17,025 nt of DNA from an uncultured Gammaproteobacteria bacterium. GTDB taxonomy: Bacteria > Pseudomonadota > Gammaproteobacteria > UBA9214. The position numbers and the translations under genes are program-made. The stretch's first letter is position 1. Each line of letters starts with the position of its first letter. This document shows positions 6,504 to 14,166 of the stretch, in pieces. The stretch is from NCBI GenBank assembly GCA_905480065.1, contig CAJQOV010000098.1:1-17025 (forward strand), in the 5' to 3' direction. The notes under the pieces were generated by a model that was not told where the DNA came from, made no database searches, and saw nothing but the letters and a program-made list of their open reading frames with translations.

Positions 6504-7859
6504 CTAACGCAGCATTCCGGTTCTGCCGTGGCCCTTGAGATTGGCCTTCTTCATCAAACCGCTGTACTGGTGTGAAACCAGGTGGGTCTGTACCTGTGCC
6601 ATGAAATCCATGGTCACCACGACGATAATCAACAACGATGTACCACCAAAATAGAACGGTACATTCCAGTAAAGAATCAGGAATTCCGGCATCAGGCACA
6701 CCAGCGTGATGTAGACAGCACCCGCCGTAGTCAGGCGTGTCATGACGCGATCGATGTAACTAGCCGTCTGTTCGCCGGGACGTATGCCGGGAATGAAGGC
6801 ACCGGACTTCTTCAGATTTTCTGCCGTTTCCTTGGAATTGAACACCAGCGCGGTGTAGAAAAAGCAGAAAAACACAATGGCCATGGCGTAACAGAGCACA
6901 TACAGCGGCTGACCAGGAGACAGCGTCGAAGCGACATCGCGCAGCCAGCCCATCCCTTCACTCTGCCCTACCCAGCTGCCCATGGTAGCGGGGAACAGGA
7001 TGATACTGGATGCGAAAATCGGCGGAATCACACCGGCCATGTTGATCTTCAGTGGCAGGTGCGTGCTTTGCGCGGCATATACCTTGCGACCCTGCTGGCG
7101 CTTTGCGTAATTCACCGTGATGCGGCGCTGCCCGCGCTCGACGAATACCACGAATCCGGTCACCGCCAGTGCCAGTGCGAACAGCACCAGGATGGTCAGT
7201 ACGTTCATTTCACCGGTACGCGCCAGCTCCAGCGTACCGCCGATGGCGGATGGCAGGCCGGCCACGATACCGGAAAAGATAATCAGCGAAATGCCGTTGC
7301 CAACGCCACGTTCGGTGACCTGCTCACCGAGCCACATCAGGAAGATGGTACCGGTCACCAGCGTAACCACGGCGGTCAGCACAAACCCCGGCCCGGGATT
7401 CAGCACCAGGCTGCCGCCACCCATGGTCTGCGCCTGCAGCGCAGTGGAAATTCCGAACGCCTGCATGGTGGCAAGACCGACGGTGCCATAGCGGGTGTAC
7501 TGGGTGATCTTGTGCCGTCCGGCCTCACCCCCCTCTTTCTTGAGCTGCTCCAGGGTCGGTACGGTCACGGTGAGCAGATTCATGATAATGGAGGCAGAAA
7601 TGTACGGCATGATACCGAGCGCAAACAGCGACAGGCGCTCCAGCGCGCCACCGGAAAACATGTTGAACATTTCCAGGATCGTGCCACGCTGTTGCTCGAC
7701 CAGCTGCGCCAGCACGTGCGGATCAATTCCCGGCAACGGGATAAAGGATCCGATGCGGAACACAATGATGGCGCCAATGACGAAAAAGAGCCGCTGGCGC
7801 AGCTCTTTCAACTGCCCGATGCTGGCGGCAGTGCCGGATAGTGAGGAACCAATAGCCAT
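6504..7859 (-). CDS. secY: Preprotein translocase subunit SecY
   Basis: 451 residues, close to the usual size. SecY is the ten-helix inner-membrane channel of the SecYEG translocon, used for export and membrane insertion. Helix 1 spans about 24-42; FIPLPGI and the plug region follow, and IMPYISASIIMNLL marks helix 2. The cytoplasmic loop at 241-270 (ERGQRRITVNYAKRQ) and the next loop with IRPGEQT (R360, equivalent to the translocation-critical R357 of E. coli) contact SecA or the ribosome. The C-terminus KGHGRTGMLR is basic. The ATG immediately follows the rplO stop (TAAATG, no spacer), indicating coupled translation. Confidence 0.98.
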   Translation of the reverse strand: MAIGSSLSGTAASIGQLKELRQRLFFVIGAIIVFRIGSFIPLPGIDPHVLAQLVEQQRGTILEMFNMFSGGALERLSLFALGIMPYISASIIMNLLTVTVPTLEQLKKEGGEAGRHKITQYTRYGTVGLATMQAFGISTALQAQTMGGGSLVLNPGPGFVLTAVVTLVTGTIFLMWLGEQVTERGVGNGISLIIFSGIVAGLPSAIGGTLELARTGEMNVLTILVLFALALAVTGFVVFVERGQRRITVNYAKRQQGRKVYAAQSTHLPLKINMAGVIPPIFASSIILFPATMGSWVGQSEGMGWLRDVASTLSPGQPLYVLCYAMAIVFFCFFYTALVFNSKETAENLKKSGAFIPGIRPGEQTASYIDRVMTRLTTAGAVYITLVCLMPEFLILYWNVPFYFGGTSLLIIVVVTMDFMAQVQTHLVSHQYSGLMKKANLKGHGRTGMLR

Positions 7860-8294
7860 TTATTCCTCGACCTTGCCCCCGGCAGCTTCGATCGCTGCAC
7901 GCGCGCCCTTGGTCACCTTGATTCCCTTCACGGTAACTGCCTTGTCGATCGTACCCGAGGCAAACACCTTCACGCGCTCGATATGGCGCGGCACCAGGTT
8001 TGCCTGCTTGATTGCGTCGAGATCGATCACGTCCGCATTCACGGCCGCCAGCTCGTGCAGGCGAATTTCGCCAGTCGCGCGTGACTTGGCCGTGGTAAAG
8101 CCGACTTTCGGCAAGCGGCGTTGCAGCGGCATCTGGCCGCCTTCGAAACCGACCTTGTGGAAACCGCCAGAGCGCTCTTTCTGACCCTTGTGGCCACGGC
8201 CACAGGTCTTGCCCAGTCCGGAACCGATGCCGCGGCCGACGCGTCTGGCGTCGGTCTTGCTGCCCGGACCCGGCTTGATTGAATTCAGTTTCAT
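7860..8294 (-). CDS. rplO: 50S ribosomal protein L15
   Basis: 144 residues, the expected length. L15 is a late-assembly large-subunit protein. It starts MKLNSIKPGPGSKT and has the glycine/arginine-rich extension RRVGRGIGSGLGKTCGRGHKGQ typical of the family, then GFEGGQMPLQRRLPKVGF, and ends with the globular part GIKVTKGARAAIEAAGGKVEE. The open frame continues upstream across rpmD, but that part is out-of-frame antisense-like sequence; the ATG at 8294 is the family start and lies 2 bases after the rpmD stop. Confidence 0.98.
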   Translation of the reverse strand: MKLNSIKPGPGSKTDARRVGRGIGSGLGKTCGRGHKGQKERSGGFHKVGFEGGQMPLQRRLPKVGFTTAKSRATGEIRLHELAAVNADVIDLDAIKQANLVPRHIERVKVFASGTIDKAVTVKGIKVTKGARAAIEAAGGKVEE

Positions 8295-8296
8295 GT

Positions 8297-8476
8297 TCAG
8301 CCCTCGACCTTCACCATGTAGGCGATCTTGTTGATCATGCCGCGCACTTCCGGGGTGTCCTGCACCTCTACGGTGTGGTGCATGCGGCGCAGGCCCAGGC
8401 CACGCACCGTGTCCTTGTGGCTCTGCAGCCGTCCGTGCGCACTGCGCACCTGGGTAACCTTGATTGTCTTGGCCAT
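8297..8476 (-). CDS. rpmD: 50S ribosomal protein L30
   Basis: 59 residues, found by direct translation of the gap between rpsE and rplO. Sequence begins MAKTIKVTQVRSAHGR, continues TVRGLGLRRMHHTVEVQDTP and ends INKIAYMVKVEG, matching the bacterial L30 pattern (small ferredoxin-like large-subunit protein). The start is 3 bases after the rpsE stop and the stop 2 bases before rplO, the usual rpsE-rpmD-rplO order. Confidence 0.97.
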   Translation of the reverse strand: MAKTIKVTQVRSAHGRLQSHKDTVRGLGLRRMHHTVEVQDTPEVRGMINKIAYMVKVEG

Positions 8477-8479
8477 GAC

Positions 8480-8986
8480 CTACTCCAGAATTTCCTTCAG
8501 CGTTTTGCCGCGTCGGGTCGCAACCTCTTCCGGCGAACGCATCTGCTCCAGGCCGCGAATCGTGGCACGCAATACGTTCATCGGGTTGCTCGAACCGATA
8601 CACTTGGCCAGCACATTGTGCACGCCGACCACCTCGAACACGGCGCGCATGGCGCCACCGGCGATAATTCCGGTACCTTCGGATGCGGGCTGCATGTACA
8701 CCTTGGCCGCGCCGTGACGCGCCGACAGCGGATACTGCAGCGTGCCTTCCTTGAGATTAACCGTGATCATGTTCTTGCGGGCTGATTCCATCGCTTTCTG
8801 GATGGCTGCCGGCACTTCACGTGCCTTGCCGTAGCCGTAACCGACCCGGCCTTCACCGTCACCCACCACGGTCAGCGCGGTAAAGCCGAACTGGCGACCA
8901 CCCTTGACGACCTTCGCGACACGATTGACGGTAACCAGCTTTTCCAGCAGTCCGTCGCCCTGTACCTGTGATTCTACCCTTGCCAT
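8480..8986 (-). CDS. rpsE: 30S ribosomal protein S5
   Basis: 168 residues. S5 is a small-subunit protein at the mRNA entry site, important for accuracy; mutations in its loop give spectinomycin resistance in E. coli. The double-stranded-RNA-binding-like N-terminal domain contains VNRVAKVVKGGRQFGFTAL and GDGEGRVGYGYGKAREVP; the C-terminal domain contains EGTGIIAGGAMRAVFE and GSSNPMNVLRAT. The spectinomycin loop (KVVKGGR) looks wild type. It lies 14 bases after rplR. Confidence 0.98.
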   Translation of the reverse strand: MARVESQVQGDGLLEKLVTVNRVAKVVKGGRQFGFTALTVVGDGEGRVGYGYGKAREVPAAIQKAMESARKNMITVNLKEGTLQYPLSARHGAAKVYMQPASEGTGIIAGGAMRAVFEVVGVHNVLAKCIGSSNPMNVLRATIRGLEQMRSPEEVATRRGKTLKEILE

Positions 8987-9000
8987 AACTCAGCCCTTGA

Positions 9001-9354
9001 TCAGAATTCGAGTCCGCCTTCACGGGCGGCATCAGCCAGCGCCTTCACGCGGCCATGGTATTTGAAACCGGAGCGGTCAAAAGCAACCCGGTCGATGCCG
9101 GCAGCCTTGGCACGTTCCGCGATGGTCTTGCCCACCACGACGGCAGCGGCGGCGCCACCGGTCTTTTCGATACCGGTGCGCACTTCCTTGTCGAGCGTGG
9201 ATGCGCTCACCAGCACCACACCGCCTTCCGGCGCGATGACCTGTGCGTAAATGTGCCGTGGTGTGCGATGTATGCACAAACGGTTGACTCCCAGCGTCTT
9301 GATGTGGGAGCGGGTGCGGCGTGCGCGACGCAAGCGTGTTTGCTTCTTGTCCAT
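9001..9354 (-). CDS. rplR: 50S ribosomal protein L18
   Basis: 117 residues. L18 binds 5S rRNA together with L5 and L25 and joins it to the large subunit. The basic N-terminus MDKKQTRLRRARRTR is followed by RLCIHRTPRHIYAQVI, VSASTLDKEV, and the conserved end FDRSGFKYHGRVKALADAAR-EGGLEF. It lies 23 bases after rplF. Confidence 0.98.
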   Translation of the reverse strand: MDKKQTRLRRARRTRSHIKTLGVNRLCIHRTPRHIYAQVIAPEGGVVLVSASTLDKEVRTGIEKTGGAAAAVVVGKTIAERAKAAGIDRVAFDRSGFKYHGRVKALADAAREGGLEF

Positions 9355-9377
9355 ATCCGGTGCCTGTTAATGAATGC

Positions 9378-9911
9378 CTATTTCTTCTTCGCTTCTTTGC
9401 GAACCACCACTTCATCCGAGTAGCGCACGCCCTTGCCCTTGTAGGGCTCCGGCGGACGAAACCCGCGAATCTCTGCGGCGACCTGACCGACCTTCTGCTT
9501 GTCACAGCCCTTGATCAGGATTTCGGTCTGGCTCGGCGTCTCGGCGGTCACACCTTCCGGCAACTCGTAGTCCACCGGGTGCGAAAAACCCAGCGTCAGG
9601 TTGAGCGAATTGCCCTTGGCCTGGGCACGATAACCCACACCCACCAGCTCCAGCTTGCGCTGGAATCCGTCACTGACGCCGACCACCAGGTTGTTGATCA
9701 GTGCGCGGGTGGTACCGGCCAGCGCATTGGCAGCCTGCGACTCATTGCGTGCACTGAAGGTCAGCACATCCCCGTCACGCACCATCTCGACCAGCTCGTG
9801 GATGGTGTGCTCAAGCGTGCCCTTCGGGCCCTTGACGGTGGCCAGCTGTCCGCTTGCATTGATCTCAACGCCCTTCGGCAGCTGGATCGGTTTTTTCGCT
9901 ACTCTCGACAT
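9378..9911 (-). CDS. rplF: 50S ribosomal protein L6
   Basis: 177 residues, the family length. L6 lies near the factor-binding site and contacts the sarcin-ricin region. It has two similar alpha/beta domains: MSRVAKKPIQLPKGVEI and VKGPKGTL in the first, and the second with LVGVGYRAQAKG, LTLGFSHPVDYELPEGV, and the signature GQVAAEIRGFRPPEPYKGKG. The lysine-rich C-terminus ends EAKKK. It follows rpsH by 17 bases. Confidence 0.98.
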   Translation of the reverse strand: MSRVAKKPIQLPKGVEINASGQLATVKGPKGTLEHTIHELVEMVRDGDVLTFSARNESQAANALAGTTRALINNLVVGVSDGFQRKLELVGVGYRAQAKGNSLNLTLGFSHPVDYELPEGVTAETPSQTEILIKGCDKQKVGQVAAEIRGFRPPEPYKGKGVRYSDEVVVRKEAKKK

Positions 9912-9928
9912 TTCTCTATCTGCCTGGC

Positions 9929-10321
9929 TTAACTTACGATGCAGAGCACTTCGCCGCCCTGCCCGCTTGCGCGGGCCTTGCGGTCGCTCATCACGCCCCT
10001 GGAAGTGGACACGATGGCCACGCCAAGACCGTTCTGAATGCTCGGAATTTCGTCCTTGCCCTTGTACAGGCGCAGACCGGGACGGCTGGCGCGCTGGATG
10101 CTTTCGATAACCGGCTTGCCGTTGTAGTACTTCAGCTCAACCGTCAGTACCGGCTTGCCGTCCACGGCGGCCGTGGAGAAGCCCTTGATATAGCCCTCGT
10201 CCAGCAGCACCTGCGCAATGGAGCATTTCAGCCGCGAAGACGGCATCGAAACGGCCACCTTGCTGGCGGACTGCCCGTTACGGATACGGGTAAGAAAATC
10301 TGCAATCGGATCGGTCATCAT
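9929..10321 (-). CDS. rpsH: 30S ribosomal protein S8
   Basis: 130 residues. S8 binds the central domain of 16S rRNA and in E. coli represses the spc operon by binding its mRNA near rplE. Begins MMTDPIADFLTRIRNGQ and ends GLGVAIVSTSRGVMSDRKAR...GGEVLCIVS, the conserved rRNA-binding C-terminus. Two adjacent ATG codons (10321 and 10318) are both possible starts; the Shine-Dalgarno match is poor for each. It lies 6 bases after the rpsN stop, so coupling is likely. I did not identify an S8 target structure in the mRNA. Confidence 0.97.
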   Translation of the reverse strand: MMTDPIADFLTRIRNGQSASKVAVSMPSSRLKCSIAQVLLDEGYIKGFSTAAVDGKPVLTVELKYYNGKPVIESIQRASRPGLRLYKGKDEIPSIQNGLGVAIVSTSRGVMSDRKARASGQGGEVLCIVS

Positions 10322-10327
10322 AGTCGT

Positions 10328-10633
10328 TTACCAGCTCGCCTTGACCAGGCCGGGCACATCACCGCGCATGGCGGCCTCGCGCAGCTTGTTCCGGCACAGT
10401 CCAAATTTACGGTAGTAGCCATGCGGCCTTCCGGTCACGCGGCAACGGTTACGGCCACGCACGGGACTGGTGTCACGCGGCATAGCCTGCAGCTTCATCT
10501 GCGCCTCGTAGCGCTCCTCGTAGGAAGCTGTCTTGCTGTTGATAATTTCTTTCAGCGCGGCGCGCTTCGGTGCAGCGCGCTTCACTGCGCGTGCACGCTT
10601 TTCCTCGCGGGCGATCATCGATGTTTTTGCCAT
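10328..10633 (-). CDS. rpsN: 30S ribosomal protein S14, long zinc-free form
   Basis: 101 residues, the length of the E. coli type. S14 belongs to the small-subunit head near the A site. It begins MAKTSMIAREEKR, contains LPRD-like MPRDTSPVRGRNRCRVTGRPHG, and ends AAMRGDVPGLVKASW. Only two isolated cysteines (C64, C80) are present, not the two CxxC pairs of the short zinc form, so this is the C- type, in contrast to the zinc-type S4 encoded downstream. Confidence 0.98.
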   Translation of the reverse strand: MAKTSMIAREEKRARAVKRAAPKRAALKEIINSKTASYEERYEAQMKLQAMPRDTSPVRGRNRCRVTGRPHGYYRKFGLCRNKLREAAMRGDVPGLVKASW

Positions 10634-10644
10634 AGCTCTGGACC

Positions 10645-11184
10645 TCAGTGCCGGAACGGGAAGTTGAATGCAGCCAGCAGGGCGCGCGCTTCTTCGTCCG
10701 TTCTTGCGGTTGTCGTAAATGTAATATCCATGCCACGCAGGGCATCAATCTTGTCGTAATCGATCTCCGGGAAGATGATCTGTTCCTTCACACCCATGTT
10801 GTAGTTGCCACGTCCGTCAAAGGAACGCGGGTTCATGCCACGGAAGTCGCGGATACGCGGGATCGCGATATTGATCAGGCGATCCAGGAACTCGTACATC
10901 TGCTCGCGGCGCAGGGTCACCTTGCAGCCGACCGGCCAGCCCTCGCGTACCTTGAAGCCGGCAACCGACTTGCGTGCATTGATCACGATCGGCTTCTGGC
11001 CCGCGATCTTGGTCATGTCTCCCACGGCATGTTCCATGACCTTGCGGTCTGCAACTGCCTCACCGACTCCCATGTTGAGAGTGATCTTGGTGATGCGCGG
11101 AACCTCCATCGGGTTCTTGTAACTGAACTGCTTCTGGAGTTCCGGAACCACGGTTTCAGCGTAAAACTGTTTCAGCCTGGCCAT
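10645..11184 (-). CDS. rplE: 50S ribosomal protein L5
   Basis: 179 residues, identical in length to the usual bacterial L5. It binds 5S rRNA and contacts P-site tRNA and S13 across the subunit bridge. Signatures: NPMEVPRITKITLNMGVGEA (25-44), GQKPIVINARKSVAGFKVREG, CKVTLRREQMYEFLDRL, and PRIRDFRGMNPRSFDGRGNY. It follows rplX by 17 bases. Confidence 0.98.
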   Translation of the reverse strand: MARLKQFYAETVVPELQKQFSYKNPMEVPRITKITLNMGVGEAVADRKVMEHAVGDMTKIAGQKPIVINARKSVAGFKVREGWPVGCKVTLRREQMYEFLDRLINIAIPRIRDFRGMNPRSFDGRGNYNMGVKEQIIFPEIDYDKIDALRGMDITFTTTARTDEEARALLAAFNFPFRH

Positions 11185-11201
11185 TTCATTAACCCATCAA
11201 A

Positions 11202-11519
11202 TCAGATGTCTACCACTTCACTGGTAGACTTGAAAAAACGCACCTTGCGACCGTCTTCCAGTATCTTGAAGCCGACACGGTCACCCTTTTTGGTCTGCGA
11301 GTTGTAGAGCATCACGTTGGAGCCGTCGATCGGCATTTCCTTTTCGATAATGCCGCCGCTGACGCCGCGATTCGGATTCGGCTTGGTGTGGCGCTTGACC
11401 ATGTTGATGTCAGCCACTACCAGGTGCCCGTCCGGCATCACGCGCAGCACGCTGCCTCGCTTGCCCTTGTCCCTGCCTGCAATGACGATTACGTCATCAC
11501 CTTTCTTGATCTTGTTCAT
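11202..11519 (-). CDS. rplX: 50S ribosomal protein L24
   Basis: 105 residues. L24 is one of the two assembly-initiator proteins of the large subunit. A KOW motif occupies about residues 5-32 (KKGDDVIVIAGRDKGKRGSV), followed by VVADINMVKRHTKPN and GGIIEKEMPIDGSNVML, both conserved. It lies between rplN (9 bases) and rplE. Confidence 0.98.
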   Translation of the reverse strand: MNKIKKGDDVIVIAGRDKGKRGSVLRVMPDGHLVVADINMVKRHTKPNPNRGVSGGIIEKEMPIDGSNVMLYNSQTKKGDRVGFKILEDGRKVRFFKSTSEVVDI

Positions 11520-11528
11520 AGTCCGCTC

Positions 11529-11897
11529 CTACAGCACTTCTGGCGCCAGCGAAATAATTTTCATGAACCGCTCACTGCGCAGCTCGCGGGTGACCGGTCC
11601 GAAAATGCGGGTGCCGATCGGCTGCAGCTGGTTGTTCAGCAGCACCGCGGCATTACCGTCGAAACGGATCAGCGAACCGTCCGGGCGGCGCACACCCTTG
11701 CGGGTACGTACCACGACCGCGTTGTAGACCTCGCCCTTTTTCACCTTGCCGCGCGGAATAGCTTCCTTCACGCTGACCTTGATGATGTCGCCAATACGCG
11801 CATAACGCCGGTGGGAACCACCCAATACCTTGATGCACATCAGCCGGCGCGCGCCGCTGTTGTCCGCTACATCAAGTATTGTCTGCATCTGAATCAT
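11529..11897 (-). CDS. rplN: 50S ribosomal protein L14
   Basis: 122 residues, the invariant length of bacterial L14, an interface protein of the large subunit and the binding site for the silencing factor RsfS. Starts MIQMQTILDVADNSGARR, then CIKVLGG, GDIIKVSVKEAIPRGKVKKG, VVVRTRKGVRRPDGS and ends FMKIISLAPEVL. It is the first gene of the spc group, separated from rpsQ by only 39 bases with no clear promoter. GGA lies 8 bases before the ATG. Confidence 0.98.
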   Translation of the reverse strand: MIQMQTILDVADNSGARRLMCIKVLGGSHRRYARIGDIIKVSVKEAIPRGKVKKGEVYNAVVVRTRKGVRRPDGSLIRFDGNAAVLLNNQLQPIGTRIFGPVTRELRSERFMKIISLAPEVL

Positions 11898-11936
11898 GCT
11901 GTTATTCCATTCGTCTCGTTTCGCAAAACAGGTGCG

Positions 11937-12197
11937 TTAATCACGGCGCCCGACTATTTCTACCAGCTTCCAGGACTTGGTTTTCGAATAGGGACGACAT
12001 TCCTGGATCGTCACCAGATCACCTTCCTGGCAAGCATTGTTCTCATCATGGACATGCAGCTTGGTGGAACGGCGAATGTACTTGCCATACACCGGATGTT
12101 TCACCTTGCGCTCGATCAGCACGGTGGCAGATTTGTCCATCTTGTTGCTGATCACCCTGCCGGTGACCACGCGTACCGTTGCAGACGTCTCGCTCAT
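11937..12197 (-). CDS. rpsQ: 30S ribosomal protein S17
   Basis: 86 residues. S17 is an OB-fold primary binder of the 16S rRNA 5' domain. Signatures: VVTGRVISNKMDKSATVLIERKV, HPVYGKYIRRSTKLHVHDE, and GDLVTIQECRPYSKTKSW. The ATG overlaps the rpmC stop as ATGA (12197-12194), indicating coupled translation. Last gene of the S10 group. Confidence 0.98.
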   Translation of the reverse strand: MSETSATVRVVTGRVISNKMDKSATVLIERKVKHPVYGKYIRRSTKLHVHDENNACQEGDLVTIQECRPYSKTKSWKLVEIVGRRD

Positions 12198-12397
12198 GAT
12201 GCCTTACCTGCCTTCTTTTTCTCGTTCAGCACGGTATATACCCGCGCGATGTCCTTGCGTACCCTGGTGATCTGATCCGGGCGCGACAGCTGGCCGATAC
12301 CGCGCTGCATACCGAGATTGAACTTTTCGCGCAGCAGGTTATGCAGTTCCAGCGTAAGTTCGCTGACCGACTTGTTTCTCATTTCTGCGGCATTCAT
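12194..12397 (-). CDS. rpmC: 50S ribosomal protein L29
   Basis: 67 residues from ATG 12397; an in-frame GTG one codon upstream is an alternative but adds nothing family-like. L29 is a helical protein at the tunnel exit that helps dock trigger factor and SRP with L23. Sequence MNAAEMRNKSVSELTLEL, then LLREKFNLGMQRGIGQLS and RVRKDIARVYTVLNEK fits the family. Start overlaps the rplP stop by one base (TGATG), and its stop overlaps rpsQ. Confidence 0.97.
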   Translation of the reverse strand: MNAAEMRNKSVSELTLELHNLLREKFNLGMQRGIGQLSRPDQITRVRKDIARVYTVLNEKKKAGKAS

Positions 12398-12810
12398 CAC
12401 ATCACCGTCCGTGCTACAAAGGTTGTCTTGAAAGGTATCTTGGCAGCCGCCAGCTTGAACGCCTCGCGTGCGTCGGTCTCGGATACACCCTCGATTTCAT
12501 AGAGCATGCGGCCCGGCTGGATCTGGGCAATCCAGTATTCCACGTTGCCCTTGCCCTTGCCCTGGCGCACTTCGATCGGCTTTTTGGTGATCGGCACGTC
12601 CGGAAAGATGCGGATCCACAGCTTGCCGCCACGCTTCACGAAGCGGGTAATGGTGCGGCGCGCGGATTCGATCTGGCGCGATGTCATGCGGCCACGATCA
12701 GCGGCCTTCAGGCCATACTCACCGAAGCTTACCTTGTTGCCGCGCTGCGCGAGGCCACGGTTGCGACCCTTTTGCTGCTTGCGAAATTTTGTTCTCTTTG
12801 GCTGTAACAT
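12397..12810 (-). CDS. rplP: 50S ribosomal protein L16
   Basis: 137 residues. L16 organises the A-site region of the large subunit. Begins MLQPKRTKFRKQQKGRNRG; WIRIFPDVPITKKPIEVRQGKGKGNVEYW is conserved, with R82 aligning with the Arg81 that is hydroxylated in E. coli. Ends KIPFKTTFVARTVM. The stop overlaps the rpmC start by one base; rpsC is 18 bases upstream. Confidence 0.98.
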   Translation of the reverse strand: MLQPKRTKFRKQQKGRNRGLAQRGNKVSFGEYGLKAADRGRMTSRQIESARRTITRFVKRGGKLWIRIFPDVPITKKPIEVRQGKGKGNVEYWIAQIQPGRMLYEIEGVSETDAREAFKLAAAKIPFKTTFVARTVM

Positions 12811-12828
12811 TACTGATTCACTCCGCTA

Positions 12829-13503
12829 TCAGGAGGCCGCCTTGCGGGCGCCTTCCGTCTCTGCTTCCTGTTCCTTGCCGATAACCTCACCCTTGAAGAT
12901 CCACACCTTCACGCCGATCTTGCCGTAGGTGGTGTTGGCTTCGGCAGTACCATAATCGATGTCCGCACGCAGTGTGTGCAGCGGCACGCGACCCTCGCGA
13001 TACCATTCATCGCGCGCAATTTCAGCACCGTTCAAACGGCCACCGACCTTGATCTTGATGCCCTGCGCACCGATGCGCATCGAGTTGCTTACCGCACGCT
13101 TCATGGCGCGACGGAACATGATGCGCTTTTCCAGCTGCTGGGCCACGCTTTCTGCCACCAGATAGGCGTCCAGCTCCGGCTTGCGGATTTCCTCGATGTT
13201 GATGCTCACCGGGATACCCATCTTGATCGACACTTCCTTGCGCAGTGCGTCGATATCTTCGCCCTTCTTGCCGATCACGATGCCCGGACGTGCCGTGTGC
13301 ACGGTAATGACAGCGTTGTTGGCCGGGCGCGCAATCTGGATGCGGCTAACCGAGGCCTGCGACAGGCGCTGCTTGAGGAACTCACGGATCTTGAGATCCA
13401 TGTTCAGGTAATCGGCATACTTGCCCGAGTTGGCATACCAGGTGGAAGTCCAGTCCTTGACAATGCCAAGACGAATACCTGTTGGATGTACTTTTTGACC
13501 CAT
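12829..13503 (-). CDS. rpsC: 30S ribosomal protein S3
   Basis: 224 residues. S3 lies at the mRNA entry channel and takes part in helicase activity with S4 and S5. Begins MGQKVHPTGIRLGIVKDW; a KH domain carries GIVIGKKGED (74-83); the C-terminal domain has FRRAMKRAVSNSMRIGAQGIKI, LNGAEIARDEWYREGRVPLHTLRADIDYG and GKIGVKVWIFKGEV. Lies 27 bases after rplV. Confidence 0.98.
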   Translation of the reverse strand: MGQKVHPTGIRLGIVKDWTSTWYANSGKYADYLNMDLKIREFLKQRLSQASVSRIQIARPANNAVITVHTARPGIVIGKKGEDIDALRKEVSIKMGIPVSINIEEIRKPELDAYLVAESVAQQLEKRIMFRRAMKRAVSNSMRIGAQGIKIKVGGRLNGAEIARDEWYREGRVPLHTLRADIDYGTAEANTTYGKIGVKVWIFKGEVIGKEQEAETEGARKAAS

Positions 13504-13530
13504 GCTGCTCTAATGCCTCTGCCTGTTGTG

Positions 13531-13863
13531 CTATGCGTCGCCCACCGTAACGGTGATGTGACTGCTGCGTTTCAGAATCCGGTTACCACGGCCCTTGGCA
13601 CGTGCATGAAAACGTTTCATGGTACGCGCCTGGTTGACGAATATCGCGGAAACTTTCAGCTCGTCGATATCCGCACCTTCGTTATGTTCTGCATTTGCTA
13701 TGGCCGACTCCAGCACCTTGCGCACGATTACCGCGGCCTTCTTGGGGCTGAACAGCAGCAAATTAAGCGCCTTTTCCACCGGCATGCCACGCACCTGGTC
13801 TGCGACCAGGCGGGCTTTCTGCGGTGAAATATGCACCTGCTTCAATGTTGCACTGACCTGCAT
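13531..13863 (-). CDS. rplV: 50S ribosomal protein L22
   Basis: 110 residues. L22 lines the peptide exit tunnel with a long beta hairpin. Begins MQVSATLKQVHISPQKARLVADQVRG, then LLLFSPKKAAVIVRKVLESAIANAEHN, and the hairpin region with ARTMKRFHARAKGRGNRILKRSSHITV, which looks wild type (no macrolide-resistance deletion of the kind known in E. coli at this loop). Starts 12 bases after rpsS. Confidence 0.98.
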   Translation of the reverse strand: MQVSATLKQVHISPQKARLVADQVRGMPVEKALNLLLFSPKKAAVIVRKVLESAIANAEHNEGADIDELKVSAIFVNQARTMKRFHARAKGRGNRILKRSSHITVTVGDA

Positions 13864-13875
13864 CTGTATATCCTC

Positions 13876-14148
13876 TTACTTGGCCTTCTTGTCAGCCGCG
13901 TGCCCGCGGAAGGTCCGGGTCAGTGCGAACTCACCCAGCTTGTGGCCAACCATGTTTTCATTGACCAGTACCGGGACATGCTGGCGACCGTTATGGATCG
14001 CGATGGTCAGCCCGACCATTTCCGGGATCACCATGGAACGGCGCGACCAGGTCTTGATCGGACGCTTGTTGTTTTCCGCCACCGCCTTGTCCACCTTCTT
14101 TTGCAGGTGGTTGTCAATGAACGGACCTTTTCTGATAGAACGTGCCAC
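13876..14148 (-). CDS. rpsS: 30S ribosomal protein S19 (GTG start)
   Basis: 90 residues. S19 in the small-subunit head pairs with S13. The start codon is GTG (14148-14146), reading M/V-ARSIRKGPFIDNHL as the family expects; no ATG is available nearby in frame upstream. Conserved TWSRRSMVIPEMVGLTIA, HNGRQHVPV, MVGHKLGEFALTRTFRGHAADKKAK. It follows rplB by 18 bases, with GGA about 9 bases before the start. Confidence 0.97.
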   Translation of the reverse strand: MARSIRKGPFIDNHLQKKVDKAVAENNKRPIKTWSRRSMVIPEMVGLTIAIHNGRQHVPVLVNENMVGHKLGEFALTRTFRGHAADKKAK

Positions 14149-14166
14149 GTTAGCTAATCCTCTTGT

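Noticed and set aside
6582..7841. 419-codon plus-strand frame opposite secY
   Set aside because: Gln/His-rich antisense shadow; secY is full length with all its motifs.
8295..8603. N-terminal extension of the L15 frame
   Set aside because: It overlaps rpmD and rpsE out of frame and is not family sequence; the L15 start is ATG 8294.
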